From Candidatus Zixiibacteriota bacterium (GTDB lineage: Bacteria; Zixibacteria; MSB-5A5; GN15; FEB-12): 35,331 bases of DNA. Under the pieces are notes generated by a model. The model saw only the letters and a program-made list of their open reading frames with translations, was not told where the DNA came from and did not search any database. Where the stretch lies: the NCBI GenBank assembly GCA_024278935.1, contig JAJRSF010000026.1, positions 1-35,331 of the forward strand. Reading direction: 5' to 3'. The first letter of the stretch is position 1; every line of letters begins with the position of its first letter. A program made the position numbers and the translations under genes. This document shows, in pieces, positions 1-8,596 of this stretch.

Positions 1-960
1 GAGATAGACACCACCCATCAGAGCAAAAAACAGAAGTAGCGGATGCATACATGCTTTCCCAGCGATAAGAAGTGGTCGAATAATGTTATCGACCTGACTA
101 ATAACAACAGCACCGATAACGATTATTAAAACCCCTTTCACATAAGCACCCCTCAAGATAAGAATCAGCCCGGCAGGTACAAAAATTATAAAAGCACCCA
201 CAAACGGTATGACAGATAAAAATGCCATGACCACACCCCAGAAAATTGCCGATGGGATCCCGGCTATGGCAAACATAATTCCGCCAAGGAAACCTTGCAG
301 AAGTGCGACAGTAAGACCGCCATACATAGTCGCCTGGATAACATCGCGAAGTTGGTTAAAAGTAACATTGACTTGGTTCGGGGTGAGAGGCATAAGCCGA
401 CGCAGTTTGTGTACCAACATTTCGCCATCGGTAAAAAAGTAGTACATAGTAAAAATCATCAGAGCAAAGTAAAAGAACATACGGCTGACATTGGCAATGA
501 TCCAGCTAGTTTGGTTTAATATCACGGCACTGGTGTTCTGCACGTCATTTTTAATTATCTGTTCAGTTTCTAAATTTGAAAAATCATAATAGCCTTGTAA
601 TTTTTCTTTGATAGAGTCAAGCCATGGGAGATTGATTGACAAAAATGAATCTAACTCGCCGGCTTTTATCATTTCGTTTACTTTCGATGCTGCCGTGGTT
701 GCTTCACTCACTAAGGCACCAAAGAGATATGCGATAGGTCCGATTATTAAGATAACTATAAGAAGACACATCGTGATTGATGTAAGTACTTTTGATTTAA
801 ATTTCAGTAACAGTTTTTCATAGAGCGGGAAAAAGATTATTACAAAAACCGCCGCCCAGCAGATTGGTGCAAAGAAGGGTACTATCAACTGGTAAAAGAG
901 ATAGAAAAAAATCGATGCGACCAAAAAAAACAATGTGACTAATATATATTCACTCTTCAT
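1..960 (-). CDS. AI-2E family transporter (UPF0118/PerM-like), 3' end cut by window edge
   Basis: An uninterrupted reading frame runs on the minus strand from ATG at 960 off the left edge, giving about 320 residues without a stop; the family is usually about 350 residues, so only the C-terminus is missing. GGAG lies five bases before the ATG. The N-terminus is two hydrophobic segments (LVTLFFLVASIFFYLF and a following one), then a soluble stretch at about residues 90-150. The C-terminal membrane half carries the family hallmarks PFVGAFIIFVPAGL and DNIIRPLLIAGK followed by HPLLLFFALMGG. Members are polytopic inner-membrane permeases; most have no known substrate, and only a few export autoinducer-2 or sodium/protons. 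It is transcribed away from the H1-like gene. Family assignment is secure, substrate unknown. Confidence 0.9.
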   Translation of the reverse strand, partial: MKSEYILVTLFFLVASIFFYLFYQLIVPFFAPICWAAVFVIIFFPLYEKLLLKFKSKVLTSITMCLLIVILIIGPIAYLFGALVSEATTAASKVNEMIKAGELDSFLSINLPWLDSIKEKLQGYYDFSNLETEQIIKNDVQNTSAVILNQTSWIIANVSRMFFYFALMIFTMYYFFTDGEMLVHKLRRLMPLTPNQVNVTFNQLRDVIQATMYGGLTVALLQGFLGGIMFAIAGIPSAIFWGVVMAFLSVIPFVGAFIIFVPAGLILILRGAYVKGVLIIVIGAVVISQVDNIIRPLLIAGKACMHPLLLFFALMGGVYL

Positions 961-1459
961 GTATGCTCCAAAACTTTTGAAATTTCTTTATTATGAATTC
1001 GCATTTGAAAATTATATATAAAAATGTGATAATTTTTCCATTTTTTATCAACAAAAATTACATGGCTCAAATTAATTTTATGCTCAAAAAGTGTCTGTTT
1101 TCATTATTGATAAGATTTCACGCTCAAACAAAACTTTTGTCTGTTTTACGAGTTACACATCGGCTTACTGCCATACAACTAGATATATCACTTAGAGTTA
1201 AGAGGTTTGTTGCTCTATTGGGTGTGTGAAGGGTTATTCCAATAGTCGCAGTCAAATAGACCGATTTTATCATCTTTTTATTACCTGTGCAACATCTGCA
1301 CATCATAGACTACACCTCACTTTTTCAAAAACTTAAGCAACTGGCGTTAAGGATTTTATGAATAGTCCGATGCATAAGAGTAAGCAACAAAAAAAAATGC
1401 GGGAAGATTACGCCATAGTCTTATCCGCACAATGTAACTTGTCAAACAAGGAGTAACAT
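961..1459. other. intergenic region between divergent genes
   Basis: About 500 bases of AT-rich sequence with no convincing gene. Short open frames here (for example 993-1229 plus, 1124-1306 minus) lack ribosome sites and recognisable protein features. It must hold the divergent promoters of the permease and the H1-like gene. One perfect small hairpin is seen at 1286-1302 (TGTGCA, five-base loop, TGCACA). A strong ribosome site, AAGGAG, lies just before the ATG at 1460. Confidence 0.6.
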
Positions 1460-1945
1460 ATGGCTATTCGTAAAACTAAAACAAGACGCGCATCAACAAC
1501 ACGTAAACCAGCAACTCGCAAAGCTGCTACGCGTAAAACAGCAACACGCAAAGTTTCTCGTCCATGGACAAGAGCTGAGATGTCATTCATGCGTAAATAT
1601 TATCGCAAGTTTGAAACAGCATGGTGTGCACGTCAATTAGGTCGTACCGTATATTCAGTACGTTATAAAGCCGTTGATCTATCTTTGAAAAAAGCATCTC
1701 CATCAGTATGGAGAGGTAACAAAGGTCCTTCTAATGCTTTTAAAGCTTATGGTAAATCAACAAGACCTACAGCTCGCAAAGCAGCTCCACGTCGTTCAGC
1801 TTCTAAGACTCGTTCTTACAAAGCTACAGCTAAAAAAAGAACAGCCCGCAAAGCTGCTCCAAAAAAACGTACAGCTCGCAAAGCCGCTCCTAAGAAAAGC
1901 AGAGCTCGCAAAGCTACTACACGTAAAAGAACTACACGTCGCTAA
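1460..1945 (+). CDS. histone H1-like basic protein with a central SANT/Myb-like domain
   Basis: The product is 161 residues and extremely rich in Lys, Arg, Ala and Thr. Residues 1-33 and about 100-161 are low-complexity tails built of RKAAT/RKAAPKK-type repeats, as in bacterial histone H1-like (Hc1/KAAKK) proteins. The centre, about residues 34-88, is not low complexity: it has RPWTRAEMSFMRKYY, then CARQLGRTVYSVRYKAVDL, the pattern of a SANT/Myb-type helix-turn-helix (W near the start, LGR-x-x-x-x-VR in the recognition helix). The protein probably binds and compacts DNA, the core perhaps adding sequence or structure preference. AAGGAG sits eight bases before the ATG and a strong terminator follows, so it is likely monocistronic and well expressed. 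The tail repeats are also visible as near-repeats in the DNA (1770-1915). Confidence 0.8.
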   Translation: MAIRKTKTRRASTTRKPATRKAATRKTATRKVSRPWTRAEMSFMRKYYRKFETAWCARQLGRTVYSVRYKAVDLSLKKASPSVWRGNKGPSNAFKAYGKSTRPTARKAAPRRSASKTRSYKATAKKRTARKAAPKKRTARKAAPKKSRARKATTRKRTTRR

Positions 1946-1995
1946 GACAAAACTAATTCGTTCATGAATCTCATGTAACGAATTTTTAAGTATAG

Positions 1996-2026
1996 ACCCG
2001 CATTCATATTGGATGCGGGTTTTTTT
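1996..2026 (+). terminator. Rho-independent terminator of the H1-like gene
   Basis: ACCCGCAT at 1996-2003 pairs perfectly with ATGCGGGT at 2013-2020 and is followed directly by seven T residues. It lies 50 bases after the stop codon of the H1-like gene. Confidence 0.9.
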
Positions 2027-2084
2027 GTGGGTGGGAATTTGTATAGTTACTTCTGTCAAGCAGGGGTTACTAACAGACTAGTAG

Positions 2085-2130
2085 GTCGGGTTCACAAAAC
2101 CACCGATAGGTGGGGGGATTAGAACCCGAC
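2085..2130. repeat. compound hairpin repeat (GTAGG-type)
   Basis: GTCGGGTTC at 2085-2093 pairs with GAACCCGAC at 2122-2130. Inside it a second stem, CCACC (2100-2104) with GGTGG (2109-2113), gives a two-level hairpin. It is preceded by GTAG, as are several other hairpins of this window. Confidence 0.7.
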
Positions 2131-2151
2131 AAAACTTACATTCATAAAAAA

Positions 2152-2181
2152 GGCAGGTCTCAAAATCGAGACCTGTCTTTT
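2152..2181 (+). terminator. terminator-like hairpin / dispersed repeat
   Basis: GGCAGGTCTC at 2152-2161 and GAGACCTGTC at 2168-2177 form a ten-pair stem with one G-T pair, followed by TTTTATT. The stem words (AGGTCT/AGACCT) recur in the repeat at 31034-31060, so this may be a dispersed repeat that can also act as a terminator. Confidence 0.6.
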
Positions 2182-2242
2182 ATTAAGTTATGGCAGAACC
2201 ACTAAAGGGTTTCGCACTACATGGATTTAAATTGAATAGAAA

Positions 2243-2260
2243 CCCACCCTAAAGGGTGGG
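2243..2260. repeat. short perfect inverted repeat
   Basis: CCCACCCT and AGGGTGGG are separated by two bases. This is a member of the short intergenic hairpin set; no gene is attached to it. Confidence 0.6.
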
Positions 2261-2271
2261 CTACCCGATAA

Positions 2272-2306
2272 AAAGAGCGGAAATAGAGGTGTATCCGCTC
2301 TTTTTT
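2272..2306 (+). terminator. terminator-like hairpin
   Basis: AAAGAGCGGA (2272-2281) pairs with TCCGCTCTTT (2294-2303), followed by a T run to 2306. The A-rich 5' side makes it potentially bidirectional. No gene ends directly in front of it. Confidence 0.65.
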
Positions 2307-2531
2307 ATTGTTAAAACTGAATGCGTAGAAAATTCACCTAACAATCTGCAACTAATTATCAAAATCAGAGTTAAAGGTAGATATAACTATTCCACTTTGA
2401 ACCGGTTTGAGCCGATTTGAGCAGGAAATTGCTTGTATTAATAGTTTTTAACAGTTATTTTCAAATAATAAGCAGGAAATTTTGATATAAATATAGAATC
2501 TCACAGAGATTTCAAATATTACCTTATTTTG

Positions 2532-2557
2532 GGAACTTACCGACCGTAGAATCTGTT
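2532..2557 (+). promoter_or_regulatory. probable ECF-sigma promoter, GGAAC-N18-GTT
   Basis: GGAAC at 2532-2536 and GTT at 2555-2557 are spaced by exactly 18 bases, which fits the GGAA(T)-N18-GTT pattern of SigR/SigH (ECF12-type) promoters. It lies about 45 bases before the ECF sigma gene, suggesting autoregulation. The motif is short, so spacing and position carry the inference. Confidence 0.5.
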
Positions 2558-2603
2558 TGAAATATAGAAGACAGAAAAGCCGGTCTATTTTAGAAAGAAC
2601 AAT

Positions 2604-3188
2604 ATGGCCGAGCAAAATGCTGTAGCATTAAAAAAGAGAAAAGAATTTGAGGTTCAAGCCTTACCTCATATGGACGCTCTCTATAGAACTGCTCTTCGAA
2701 TGACTAAAAATGAAAAAGATGCTGAAGACTTAGTTCAAGAAGCATTTGTGAAGGCTTATAGGTTTTGGGATAAATTTGACACCGGCACTAATTGCCGTGC
2801 GTGGTTATTTAAAATAATGACCAACATTTTTATCAATGACTATCGTTCCAAGTCACGTTCACCGATGGCTGTCAACATGGATGATATCGATGATAATTTT
2901 TTGTACGGACAACTTGCGGTTGGATCAAAAGAATCTAATCCTGAAAAAGATTTATTTAATAAGATTTTTGATGACGATGTAAAAAAAGCAATCGAAACAT
3001 TGCCTGATGATTTTAGACTCGTAGTTGTTCTTTCATTTTTGGAAGGCTTCTCATATCAGGAGATTGCCGATATAACTGATCTGCAACTCGGAACAGTAAA
3101 ATCACGTTTACATCGTGGAAGAAAATTATTACAGAAAGAACTATTTGAATACGCCATTAAAAATGGATATGTCAAGGATAACGCATGA
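2604..3188 (+). CDS. ECF RNA polymerase sigma factor (SigR/SigH-like, ECF12-type features)
   Basis: The product is 194 residues, a normal length for an extracytoplasmic-function sigma factor. Region 2 is at about 20-90 (ALRMTKNEKDAEDLVQEAF, core-polymerase binding, then AWLFKIMTNIFINDYR, -10 recognition). Region 4 is at about 130-180 (LSFLEGFSYQEIADIT, then LGTVKSRLHRGRKLLQ, the -35 helix-turn-helix). The FLEGFSYQEIAD / GTVKSRLHRGRK pattern resembles the SigR/SigH redox-stress group. The stop overlaps the start of the next gene (ATGA), a zinc-motif anti-sigma factor, as is usual for the group. A matching promoter lies upstream. Family certain, subgroup inferred. Confidence 0.93.
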   Translation: MAEQNAVALKKRKEFEVQALPHMDALYRTALRMTKNEKDAEDLVQEAFVKAYRFWDKFDTGTNCRAWLFKIMTNIFINDYRSKSRSPMAVNMDDIDDNFLYGQLAVGSKESNPEKDLFNKIFDDDVKKAIETLPDDFRLVVVLSFLEGFSYQEIADITDLQLGTVKSRLHRGRKLLQKELFEYAIKNGYVKDNA

Positions 3189-3994
3189 TGATGGACTGCC
3201 AACAAGCTTTTGCTCTACTACAAGATATATTAGATAAAGAAGCTTCACAAATCGACGAAAAAGAAGTACGTGCTCATTTAAAAAAATGTGGTCACTGTTT
3301 TGAAAGATTTAGAGTTGAAGAATCAATTCAAGAATTTCTTAACGAAAAAATAAAAACAAGTTTTGCTGTTGAAGAAAAATCTGACAAACTAGAATCAATG
3401 CGGTTAGATATTATGGGGCATCTTGATGAGATAGACGCCGAATGTCAAGAGAGTAAAAAAACAACATTTGGTTCACCATTTAAAATCTTTCTCTCAGCGG
3501 CTGCTTTAGTTCTTCTTGCCTCTATCTGGTCTCTCTCGACCGGTTTCTTTAGTCATCAGGAATACTATATCCCTCTTGAACAAGCTCATTGGGCTGCTGC
3601 CGAAAACAGTTCGGTATACACCCAAGGTTTTGATAAAGCTGAGTACTTAGGAATAATTGAACAAAACTTTAATTATAATATCAACAGTTCGTTTGACGGC
3701 TATTCTTTTGTTGGTGCCAAAAAAGAACAGATTATGGGTAACGATGTTGAGCATCTGATTTTTCCCAAAGATGATGATTGTATCTCGATCTTTATTACCT
3801 CTGCCGACACATTTGTAATCCCTGATAATATAAAAGCAACTATGATAAAAAATAGTAACCAAGAAATATATGACCATAATTGTCGAGGATGCAGGTTGAT
3901 CTTTCATAAAGTCGGGTCATTGATGATTATCACAGCATCGACAAACAAAGAGATTGAACTCGCTGATTTTATTCCGGGACATTTAACTATATAA
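3185..3994 (+). CDS. membrane-anchored anti-sigma factor with N-terminal zinc (ZAS/zf-HC2) domain
   Basis: The product is 269 residues and starts inside the sigma stop codon; ATG codons at 3185, 3188 and 3191 are equally possible. Residues 1-45 are an anti-sigma zinc domain: MDC near the N-terminus and HLKKCGHC give the Cys...His-x3-Cys-x2-Cys signature, known in RsrA-like proteins to hold zinc and release the sigma factor on thiol oxidation. A single membrane segment follows at about residues 97-117 (FLSAAALVLLASIWSLS). The outer 150 residues are predicted to lie outside the cytoplasm and are not recognised. A soluble RsrA lacks that part, so this protein may sense envelope conditions as well as redox state. 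Partner and mechanism are inferred from operon layout and family. Confidence 0.85.
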   Translation: MMMDCQQAFALLQDILDKEASQIDEKEVRAHLKKCGHCFERFRVEESIQEFLNEKIKTSFAVEEKSDKLESMRLDIMGHLDEIDAECQESKKTTFGSPFKIFLSAAALVLLASIWSLSTGFFSHQEYYIPLEQAHWAAAENSSVYTQGFDKAEYLGIIEQNFNYNINSSFDGYSFVGAKKEQIMGNDVEHLIFPKDDDCISIFITSADTFVIPDNIKATMIKNSNQEIYDHNCRGCRLIFHKVGSLMIITASTNKEIELADFIPGHLTI

Positions 3995-4040
3995 GTTTTT
4001 TAATATTGCTGTATAAATTTAAACTGTGTACTCTTCATAG

Positions 4041-5099
4041 ATGATGAGACACAGTTTTTTTTATATCAAAAAAATAGGATGGTACAATTCTATTTCGCTA
4101 CTTATAGCCATATTTCTTTTGCCATCTGTTGCACATAGTTCAAACGATTATTTGAGCGAAGAAAAAAAAGAAATCATCCAGCAGATACAGGCGAATATCT
4201 ATCTTGATGAATACCAACTCGCCCATACATATGCCGATTCATTAATAACTTTCAACACAAACGACCCTTTGGGCTATCTTTTTAAGGCTGCTATTTATCT
4301 GGGCGACATGACTGACAGTGAACAGGAACTCTACCCCGACCAATTTAAAGAGATGATTGATACGACAATTTATTTAAGCGATAGAATTATTGCATCGGCT
4401 GATTCTACAAAAATCGCTTGGAGTTATCTTTGCGTTGGTCATGCGGCAGCTTACAAATCGTTATATGAATCACGTTTTGGTTCGATGGGTCAGGCATTAA
4501 AATATGGTTTCAAAGCAAAGTCTGCCTACCATGATGGTCTACGATTTGACAGCACCGTCTACGATCTCTATGGCGGGTTGGGGATGTACCATTATTGGAA
4601 ATCTGCTAAAGCTGGGTTCTTAAGATGGATCGGCGTTTTTAATGACGACAAACAAAAAGGTATCGATGAGTTGTATCTGACAATTGATTCTTCCGAAGTA
4701 TCAGCCGATGCCGCCTGGTCATCGCTGGTGTGGATCTATCTTGACGCCAAGCAATATGACACCGCAATAGTGATTGCTCAAAAGATGTATGAAAAATATC
4801 CGGAGGGAAAAACGTTTTTGTGGGCGATGGCGAAAATTTATTTTCAATCTGAACAGTATGAAAAGTCGATTGAAGTATTTCAACTGCTATATGACAAGTT
4901 GATGCTAACGCATAAAAATTATTTTAACATTATTGAAAGTGAACATTATATTTTTTCTGCGTATAAAAATTTGGGTGATAAAGAGAAAGCAAAAGAGATT
5001 GCCAAAAGATGTTTACACTATGTCAATAAGATTCCAATGAAGATTAGAAATGATCAAAGAGATAAGATTAAAGAGCTGGTCAAAGTAGCAACCGGCTAA
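4041..5099 (+). CDS. exported TPR-repeat protein
   Basis: The product is 352 residues. A signal peptide is visible at about residues 1-32 (hydrophobic SISLLIAIFLLPSVAHS), so the protein is probably periplasmic. The rest is helical with tetratricopeptide-like pairs, clearest at about 230-330 (AWSSLVWIYLDAKQYDTAIV; AMAKIYFQSEQYEKSIEVF; IFSAYKNLGDKEKAKEIA). A conserved-looking GLGMYHYWKSAKAGFLRWIG segment at about 178-197 is typical of a group of uncharacterised TPR proteins. TPR arrays bind other proteins; no partner is evident. It follows the anti-sigma gene by 46 bases in the same direction and may be co-transcribed. Its end overlaps the converging signalling gene by four bases. Confidence 0.75.
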   Translation: MMRHSFFYIKKIGWYNSISLLIAIFLLPSVAHSSNDYLSEEKKEIIQQIQANIYLDEYQLAHTYADSLITFNTNDPLGYLFKAAIYLGDMTDSEQELYPDQFKEMIDTTIYLSDRIIASADSTKIAWSYLCVGHAAAYKSLYESRFGSMGQALKYGFKAKSAYHDGLRFDSTVYDLYGGLGMYHYWKSAKAGFLRWIGVFNDDKQKGIDELYLTIDSSEVSADAAWSSLVWIYLDAKQYDTAIVIAQKMYEKYPEGKTFLWAMAKIYFQSEQYEKSIEVFQLLYDKLMLTHKNYFNIIESEHYIFSAYKNLGDKEKAKEIAKRCLHYVNKIPMKIRNDQRDKIKELVKVATG

Positions 5100-7239
5100 A
5101 CTTCTGCACTCTCCTGTTTGGCTTCATCAAGCAAACGACAACCTTCCATTAAAATAGATTCATTCGGCAAATCATTATTTTGTTTAGGTAATTCAGATTG
5201 ATTTACTGCCTGGATATTCCAGCAACCATCTTTCCATCCTATCGCCTGATAGACGGCATCGGCACCTACTTTATTTTCATATGATGCGAATATAATTTTC
5301 CCCTTTTCAAAAAAGACTAACAACTCAGCATCAGAGTTTTGCGTTTCAATAACAGAAAGTTTTGCAGTACGGTTACTTCCACCCATCATTTGAATTATAT
5401 CGATTAGATCAATGTCGGATAAAAGTCCATGGGTGTTTTGTGATGTAGTCGTATCGTTTTTCTCTTTATACTCTTCATCAAGCTCAACTTGTATCTTCCG
5501 CAATTTAGCGATCAAGAATTCAAGATTACTATCTAAAGAAATTATATCTTCAATCCCGAGAGTAAACAACGATGACAACTGTGATGTCGATTCACCTTCT
5601 GCCAAATAAATGTTGGCGTGTTTTTAAAATTCAAGCCAAGAGTATCAAGTTTGATAACATGATTTTTAACTTCATCAACAGAACAGTCAAGACACAAAAG
5701 AATAAAATCAGGCTTGCTTCGTTTATACAGCTCTATCATCGATGCTGTTGAGTCAGTCGATATAAGTCTAAAATGTTCAAGCGAAAGTCTGTTATCAATT
5801 TTCTTTAAAACATCTTCGTTGGTATGATAGACCATGACCTGATTAAAAGCAGACTCATGGGTGTCGGTCATAATTTCTTCTTTAATCATCTCGATAAACG
5901 CATCGGCAACTTCTTTTAAGAAAAGTTTCCCGGTAAGTTCTTTTATTTTGTTTTGGATAACATCAAACTTATCAAGCGACAACCGTTCTTTGACAGAAAT
6001 ATATTTACAAAGCAAATCACAAATTGTTATAATATTCCCACCGAGCGCTTCTATAGGTAGTCGATGATTAAATTTATTTTTCAAATCTTTATACATCGAC
6101 TTTATCATCTCTATAATTATTGGAGAATAATCAAGCGAGCTTAGCAGTTTCACTGTCTTAGCAATCTGCTCTCGTTTATCATCGGTATCATTTTGTTCTA
6201 ATGGGTAGTAATACTTGGCAATGTCATGGACGTATGCGGCATTGATAATTGAGAGTCTATCTTTTTGAGGTAAGCCTATTTTGCTACACAGTTTTTTTAC
6301 ATACTGCCCGACGATTGCATTATGATTGTATTCCAAATTTTCTTTTTCAACTAGGAGCGATGTAAAAATGTCCAGATTATGCACCAACAGCTCTGTCTCT
6401 TTTTTGGTTTCTTCTTCGTTTAAAAAGAGCGATGACACCGAATCATAATACCGAACTTTTGTTCTTGGTGAATTCTTTCGAAGCCTGTCGATTAGATCAA
6501 TATAATCACCGACCACACTATCGGAAATATAGACCGAATGAAATTGCTCCTGCCCGATAATATCGATAGCATCATCGGCTGACTCTTTTATCAGAACTTT
6601 ATATCCATCGCTTTCAAATAATTTTTTCAGTAATGGTTTAGTGGTCGAGTCATCGGTCACTAAAAGAATGATTTCTTTATCTTCAGGTGGGGTAGTTACG
6701 CTTGTGCTTTCAAGCATGAGTTGTTTTTGCAAATACTCATCATATACTTTTGGAAGCTCAAGCAGATAGTTCTCTAAATTATCAATATCATAGTCGAGAT
6801 AATATTTTGCTATCGAGGTATTCAAAACTAAATCAGCAGAAAGATAGAGTTCTATATTTTGGTTTTTTGTAACAAACTGCAATTCTCTTTTCAAATTTTC
6901 ATCATGCGGATTTTCACAGGCAAATTTAATAATATCATTTTGCACATCGTAGGCAAACGGTATAATTTTTCGAGCAACAGCAAACTTGGCAGGGATCAGC
7001 TTTAGCACGATTTCAGGGATGGCTAGATTGGTCAAAATCACCGCTTTACAATTAAGCTGTTTTGCTAACGCTTTTATAAGCCCGGTCTCGTCGATAAACC
7101 CATTATAGAGCAACTGCGAGCCGAATTTGCCACCTAGCTCCTTCTGATTTTGAAGCGCAATTTTCACCTGTTCTTCAGTAATCAACCCCTCATACATCAA
7201 TATTTGGTCTAATCTTAATTTCTTGGTAGTATCGTTCAT
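5096..7239 (-). CDS. GspE-N / receiver-like / degenerate HD / receiver-like / DUF4388 signalling protein, frameshifted
   Basis: Two minus-strand frames (7239-5542 and 5605-5096) together make one protein of about 714 residues if one base is restored near 5602-5607. The first frame ends in an unrelated tail after NTPTFI, while the second opens with AEGEST and a helix that completes a receiver fold; an added T would read TFI-L-AEGE. Domains in order: GspE/MshE N-terminal domain (about 1-150, LRLDQILMYEGLITEEQVKI); receiver-like (about 188-280); HD domain (about 305-460, with HNAIVGQYV and AYVHDIAKYYY but no GYP motif); second receiver-like (about 490-590, ILLCLDCS); DUF4388 (about 610-690, GKIIFASYENKVGADAVYQAI). 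GspE-N often binds cyclic-di-GMP. A regulatory role is inferred; whether the break is real or a sequencing error is open. Confidence 0.75.
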
Positions 7240-7396
7240 AAATCCTTCTATAAGCTCTATAGTCTGTATACTGATTGTATCGGAAGCTTTGGAAAAAGAC
7301 TTAAACCATAAGGGATTATAAATTGCTGTGCAGTTTTTGAACAGCTATTTGAGGCAGACATTTTCTCAAAATATCTCTTTTAAAAAGAGGTTTTTG

Positions 7397-7411
7397 TTGC
7401 TTTCAAAGCAA
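7397..7411. promoter_or_regulatory. 15-bp palindrome upstream of the FtsB-like gene
   Basis: TTGCTTTCAAAGCAA is perfectly symmetric about its central C and lies 20 bases before the ATG at 7432. It could be an operator or chance in an AT-rich divergent promoter region (7240-7431). Confidence 0.3.
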
Positions 7412-7431
7412 ATAAAAATGTATATAAAGTT

Positions 7432-7797
7432 ATGCCTAGAAGAGTGTCAAAGAACAAATCGATTTTCACACCTATTGCTGATAATTTCTTAAAGAAAATA
7501 TCAACATCAGACAAAAGAGTCAGACGGAAAATTATTAAATATGGTTTCTGGCTTGTTGGCTTGTTTTTTGTTTACTCTATGGTAAGCTCTACCTATGGAA
7601 TCAAACGGATTGTAACTTTACAGCTTGAAAAAAATACTCTGATAGATATCAACCGTCAGGAATATGTCAAATTAGTCGACGGTCAGCAGATAAAGAATCT
7701 ACTCCTACACGATGATGACTATATTGAATATATTGCCCGCACTCGCTACCACATGGTTTTCCCCGGTGAGACAATTTACCGCTACCAAGGTCAGTAA
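7432..7797 (+). CDS. FtsB/DivIC-like septum formation protein
   Basis: The product is 121 residues, typical for this family. It has a basic N-terminal cytoplasmic part (about 1-37), one membrane segment at about 38-58 (YGFWLVGLFFVYSMVSS), a short heptad stretch (VTLQLEKNTLIDINRQEYVKL), and the C-terminal motif EYIARTRYHMVFPGETIYR, the characteristic end of FtsB/DivIC proteins. Such proteins form a single-pass complex with FtsL and FtsQ/DivIB at the division septum. recO starts six bases downstream, so the two are probably co-transcribed. The coiled coil is shorter than in E. coli FtsB, as is common outside the Proteobacteria. Confidence 0.8.
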   Translation: MPRRVSKNKSIFTPIADNFLKKISTSDKRVRRKIIKYGFWLVGLFFVYSMVSSTYGIKRIVTLQLEKNTLIDINRQEYVKLVDGQQIKNLLLHDDDYIEYIARTRYHMVFPGETIYRYQGQ

Positions 7798-7802
7798 AAA
7801 TC

Positions 7803-8588
7803 ATGGCACTCGATAAGTCAGATGCAATCGTACTCAAAGCCTTTAACTGGTCGGAATCTTCGCGAACAGTAATTTTCTTCACTAAAAAATATGGGAAAAT
7901 TGCTCTTTTTGATAAAGGCGGCAGGTCTATAAAATCAAAACGTGGGCGGATAATGCCCTTTGCCCCGCTTGAGTTAACATTTTATAATTCCGAAAAAGAA
8001 TCTACCGGCTATGTATCTGATATTGATATTCAAGAAGTTTTCTCATTTGAAAAAGATGGCACCCTTGGGCGGTTAGCTTATGCCTCGGCGGGAGCGGAAC
8101 TTCTTCGGATGCTTCTTGCCGAAGAAAACCCGCAACACCAGTTATTTACATACTATATAAGCTACCTGCAACAGATTGATTCTGTAGATAAACAATTTAT
8201 CCCGGCACTATTGATTGCTTTTTTTCTCAGGCTCCTCTCACAACTTGGCTACCATCCTTCGATTGCTTATTGTATTGTCTGCAACAAAGAGATTCAGCCA
8301 AAAGGTGACAATCCGATTTTATTTGGAGCTGATAACGGCGGATCGGTTTGTAACACTTGCCAAAAACCGGGAGATTATTATATTAGCCTTTCGCCTGAAA
8401 TGTTTAAAATATTTAAGGCGTTACAAACAGCATCGTTACAGGAAGCTGCTATTGTACCGATAGGGTTATCAAAAGTGACCCTTTTACAAGATGCACTTAC
8501 TCGGTTTATCAGTTCGCAAGCACAAATGGACTGCAGGCTGAAATCTTTAGCGTTTATAGAAAAGTTAAAAAACAGTTCTAACAAATAA
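7803..8588 (+). CDS. recO: DNA repair protein RecO
   Basis: The product is 261 residues, normal for RecO. The N-terminal OB fold (about 1-80) begins [20 protein letters not shown] and has [16 protein letters not shown], both typical. The central and C-terminal helical part contains a zinc ribbon with cysteines in CIVCNKEI and CNTCQKPG, found in many non-enterobacterial RecO proteins. RecO loads RecA with RecR in the RecFOR gap-repair pathway and anneals single strands. It sits between the FtsB-like gene and glyS, eight bases from the latter, and is probably in one operon with both. Confidence 0.92.
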   Translation: MALDKSDAIVLKAFNWSESSRTVIFFTKKYGKIALFDKGGRSIKSKRGRIMPFAPLELTFYNSEKESTGYVSDIDIQEVFSFEKDGTLGRLAYASAGAELLRMLLAEENPQHQLFTYYISYLQQIDSVDKQFIPALLIAFFLRLLSQLGYHPSIAYCIVCNKEIQPKGDNPILFGADNGGSVCNTCQKPGDYYISLSPEMFKIFKALQTASLQEAAIVPIGLSKVTLLQDALTRFISSQAQMDCRLKSLAFIEKLKNSSNK

Positions 8589-8596
8589 GGTTTAAG

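Larger units (their letters stand above)
2027..2531. other. gene-free region filled with hairpin repeats
   Basis: No coding sequence is supported here. Four separate inverted repeats occur in the first 280 bases (listed individually), followed by about 220 bases of AT-rich sequence leading into the sigma-factor promoter. One further degenerate inverted repeat at about 2190-2215 (GGCAGAACC, then GGGTTTCGC) resembles the perfect one at 9984-10008. Confidence 0.6.

Noticed and set aside
993-1306. Two short opposing open frames (993-1229 plus, 1124-1306 minus)
   Set aside because: Neither has a ribosome site, protein-like composition or recognisable motif; treated as intergenic.
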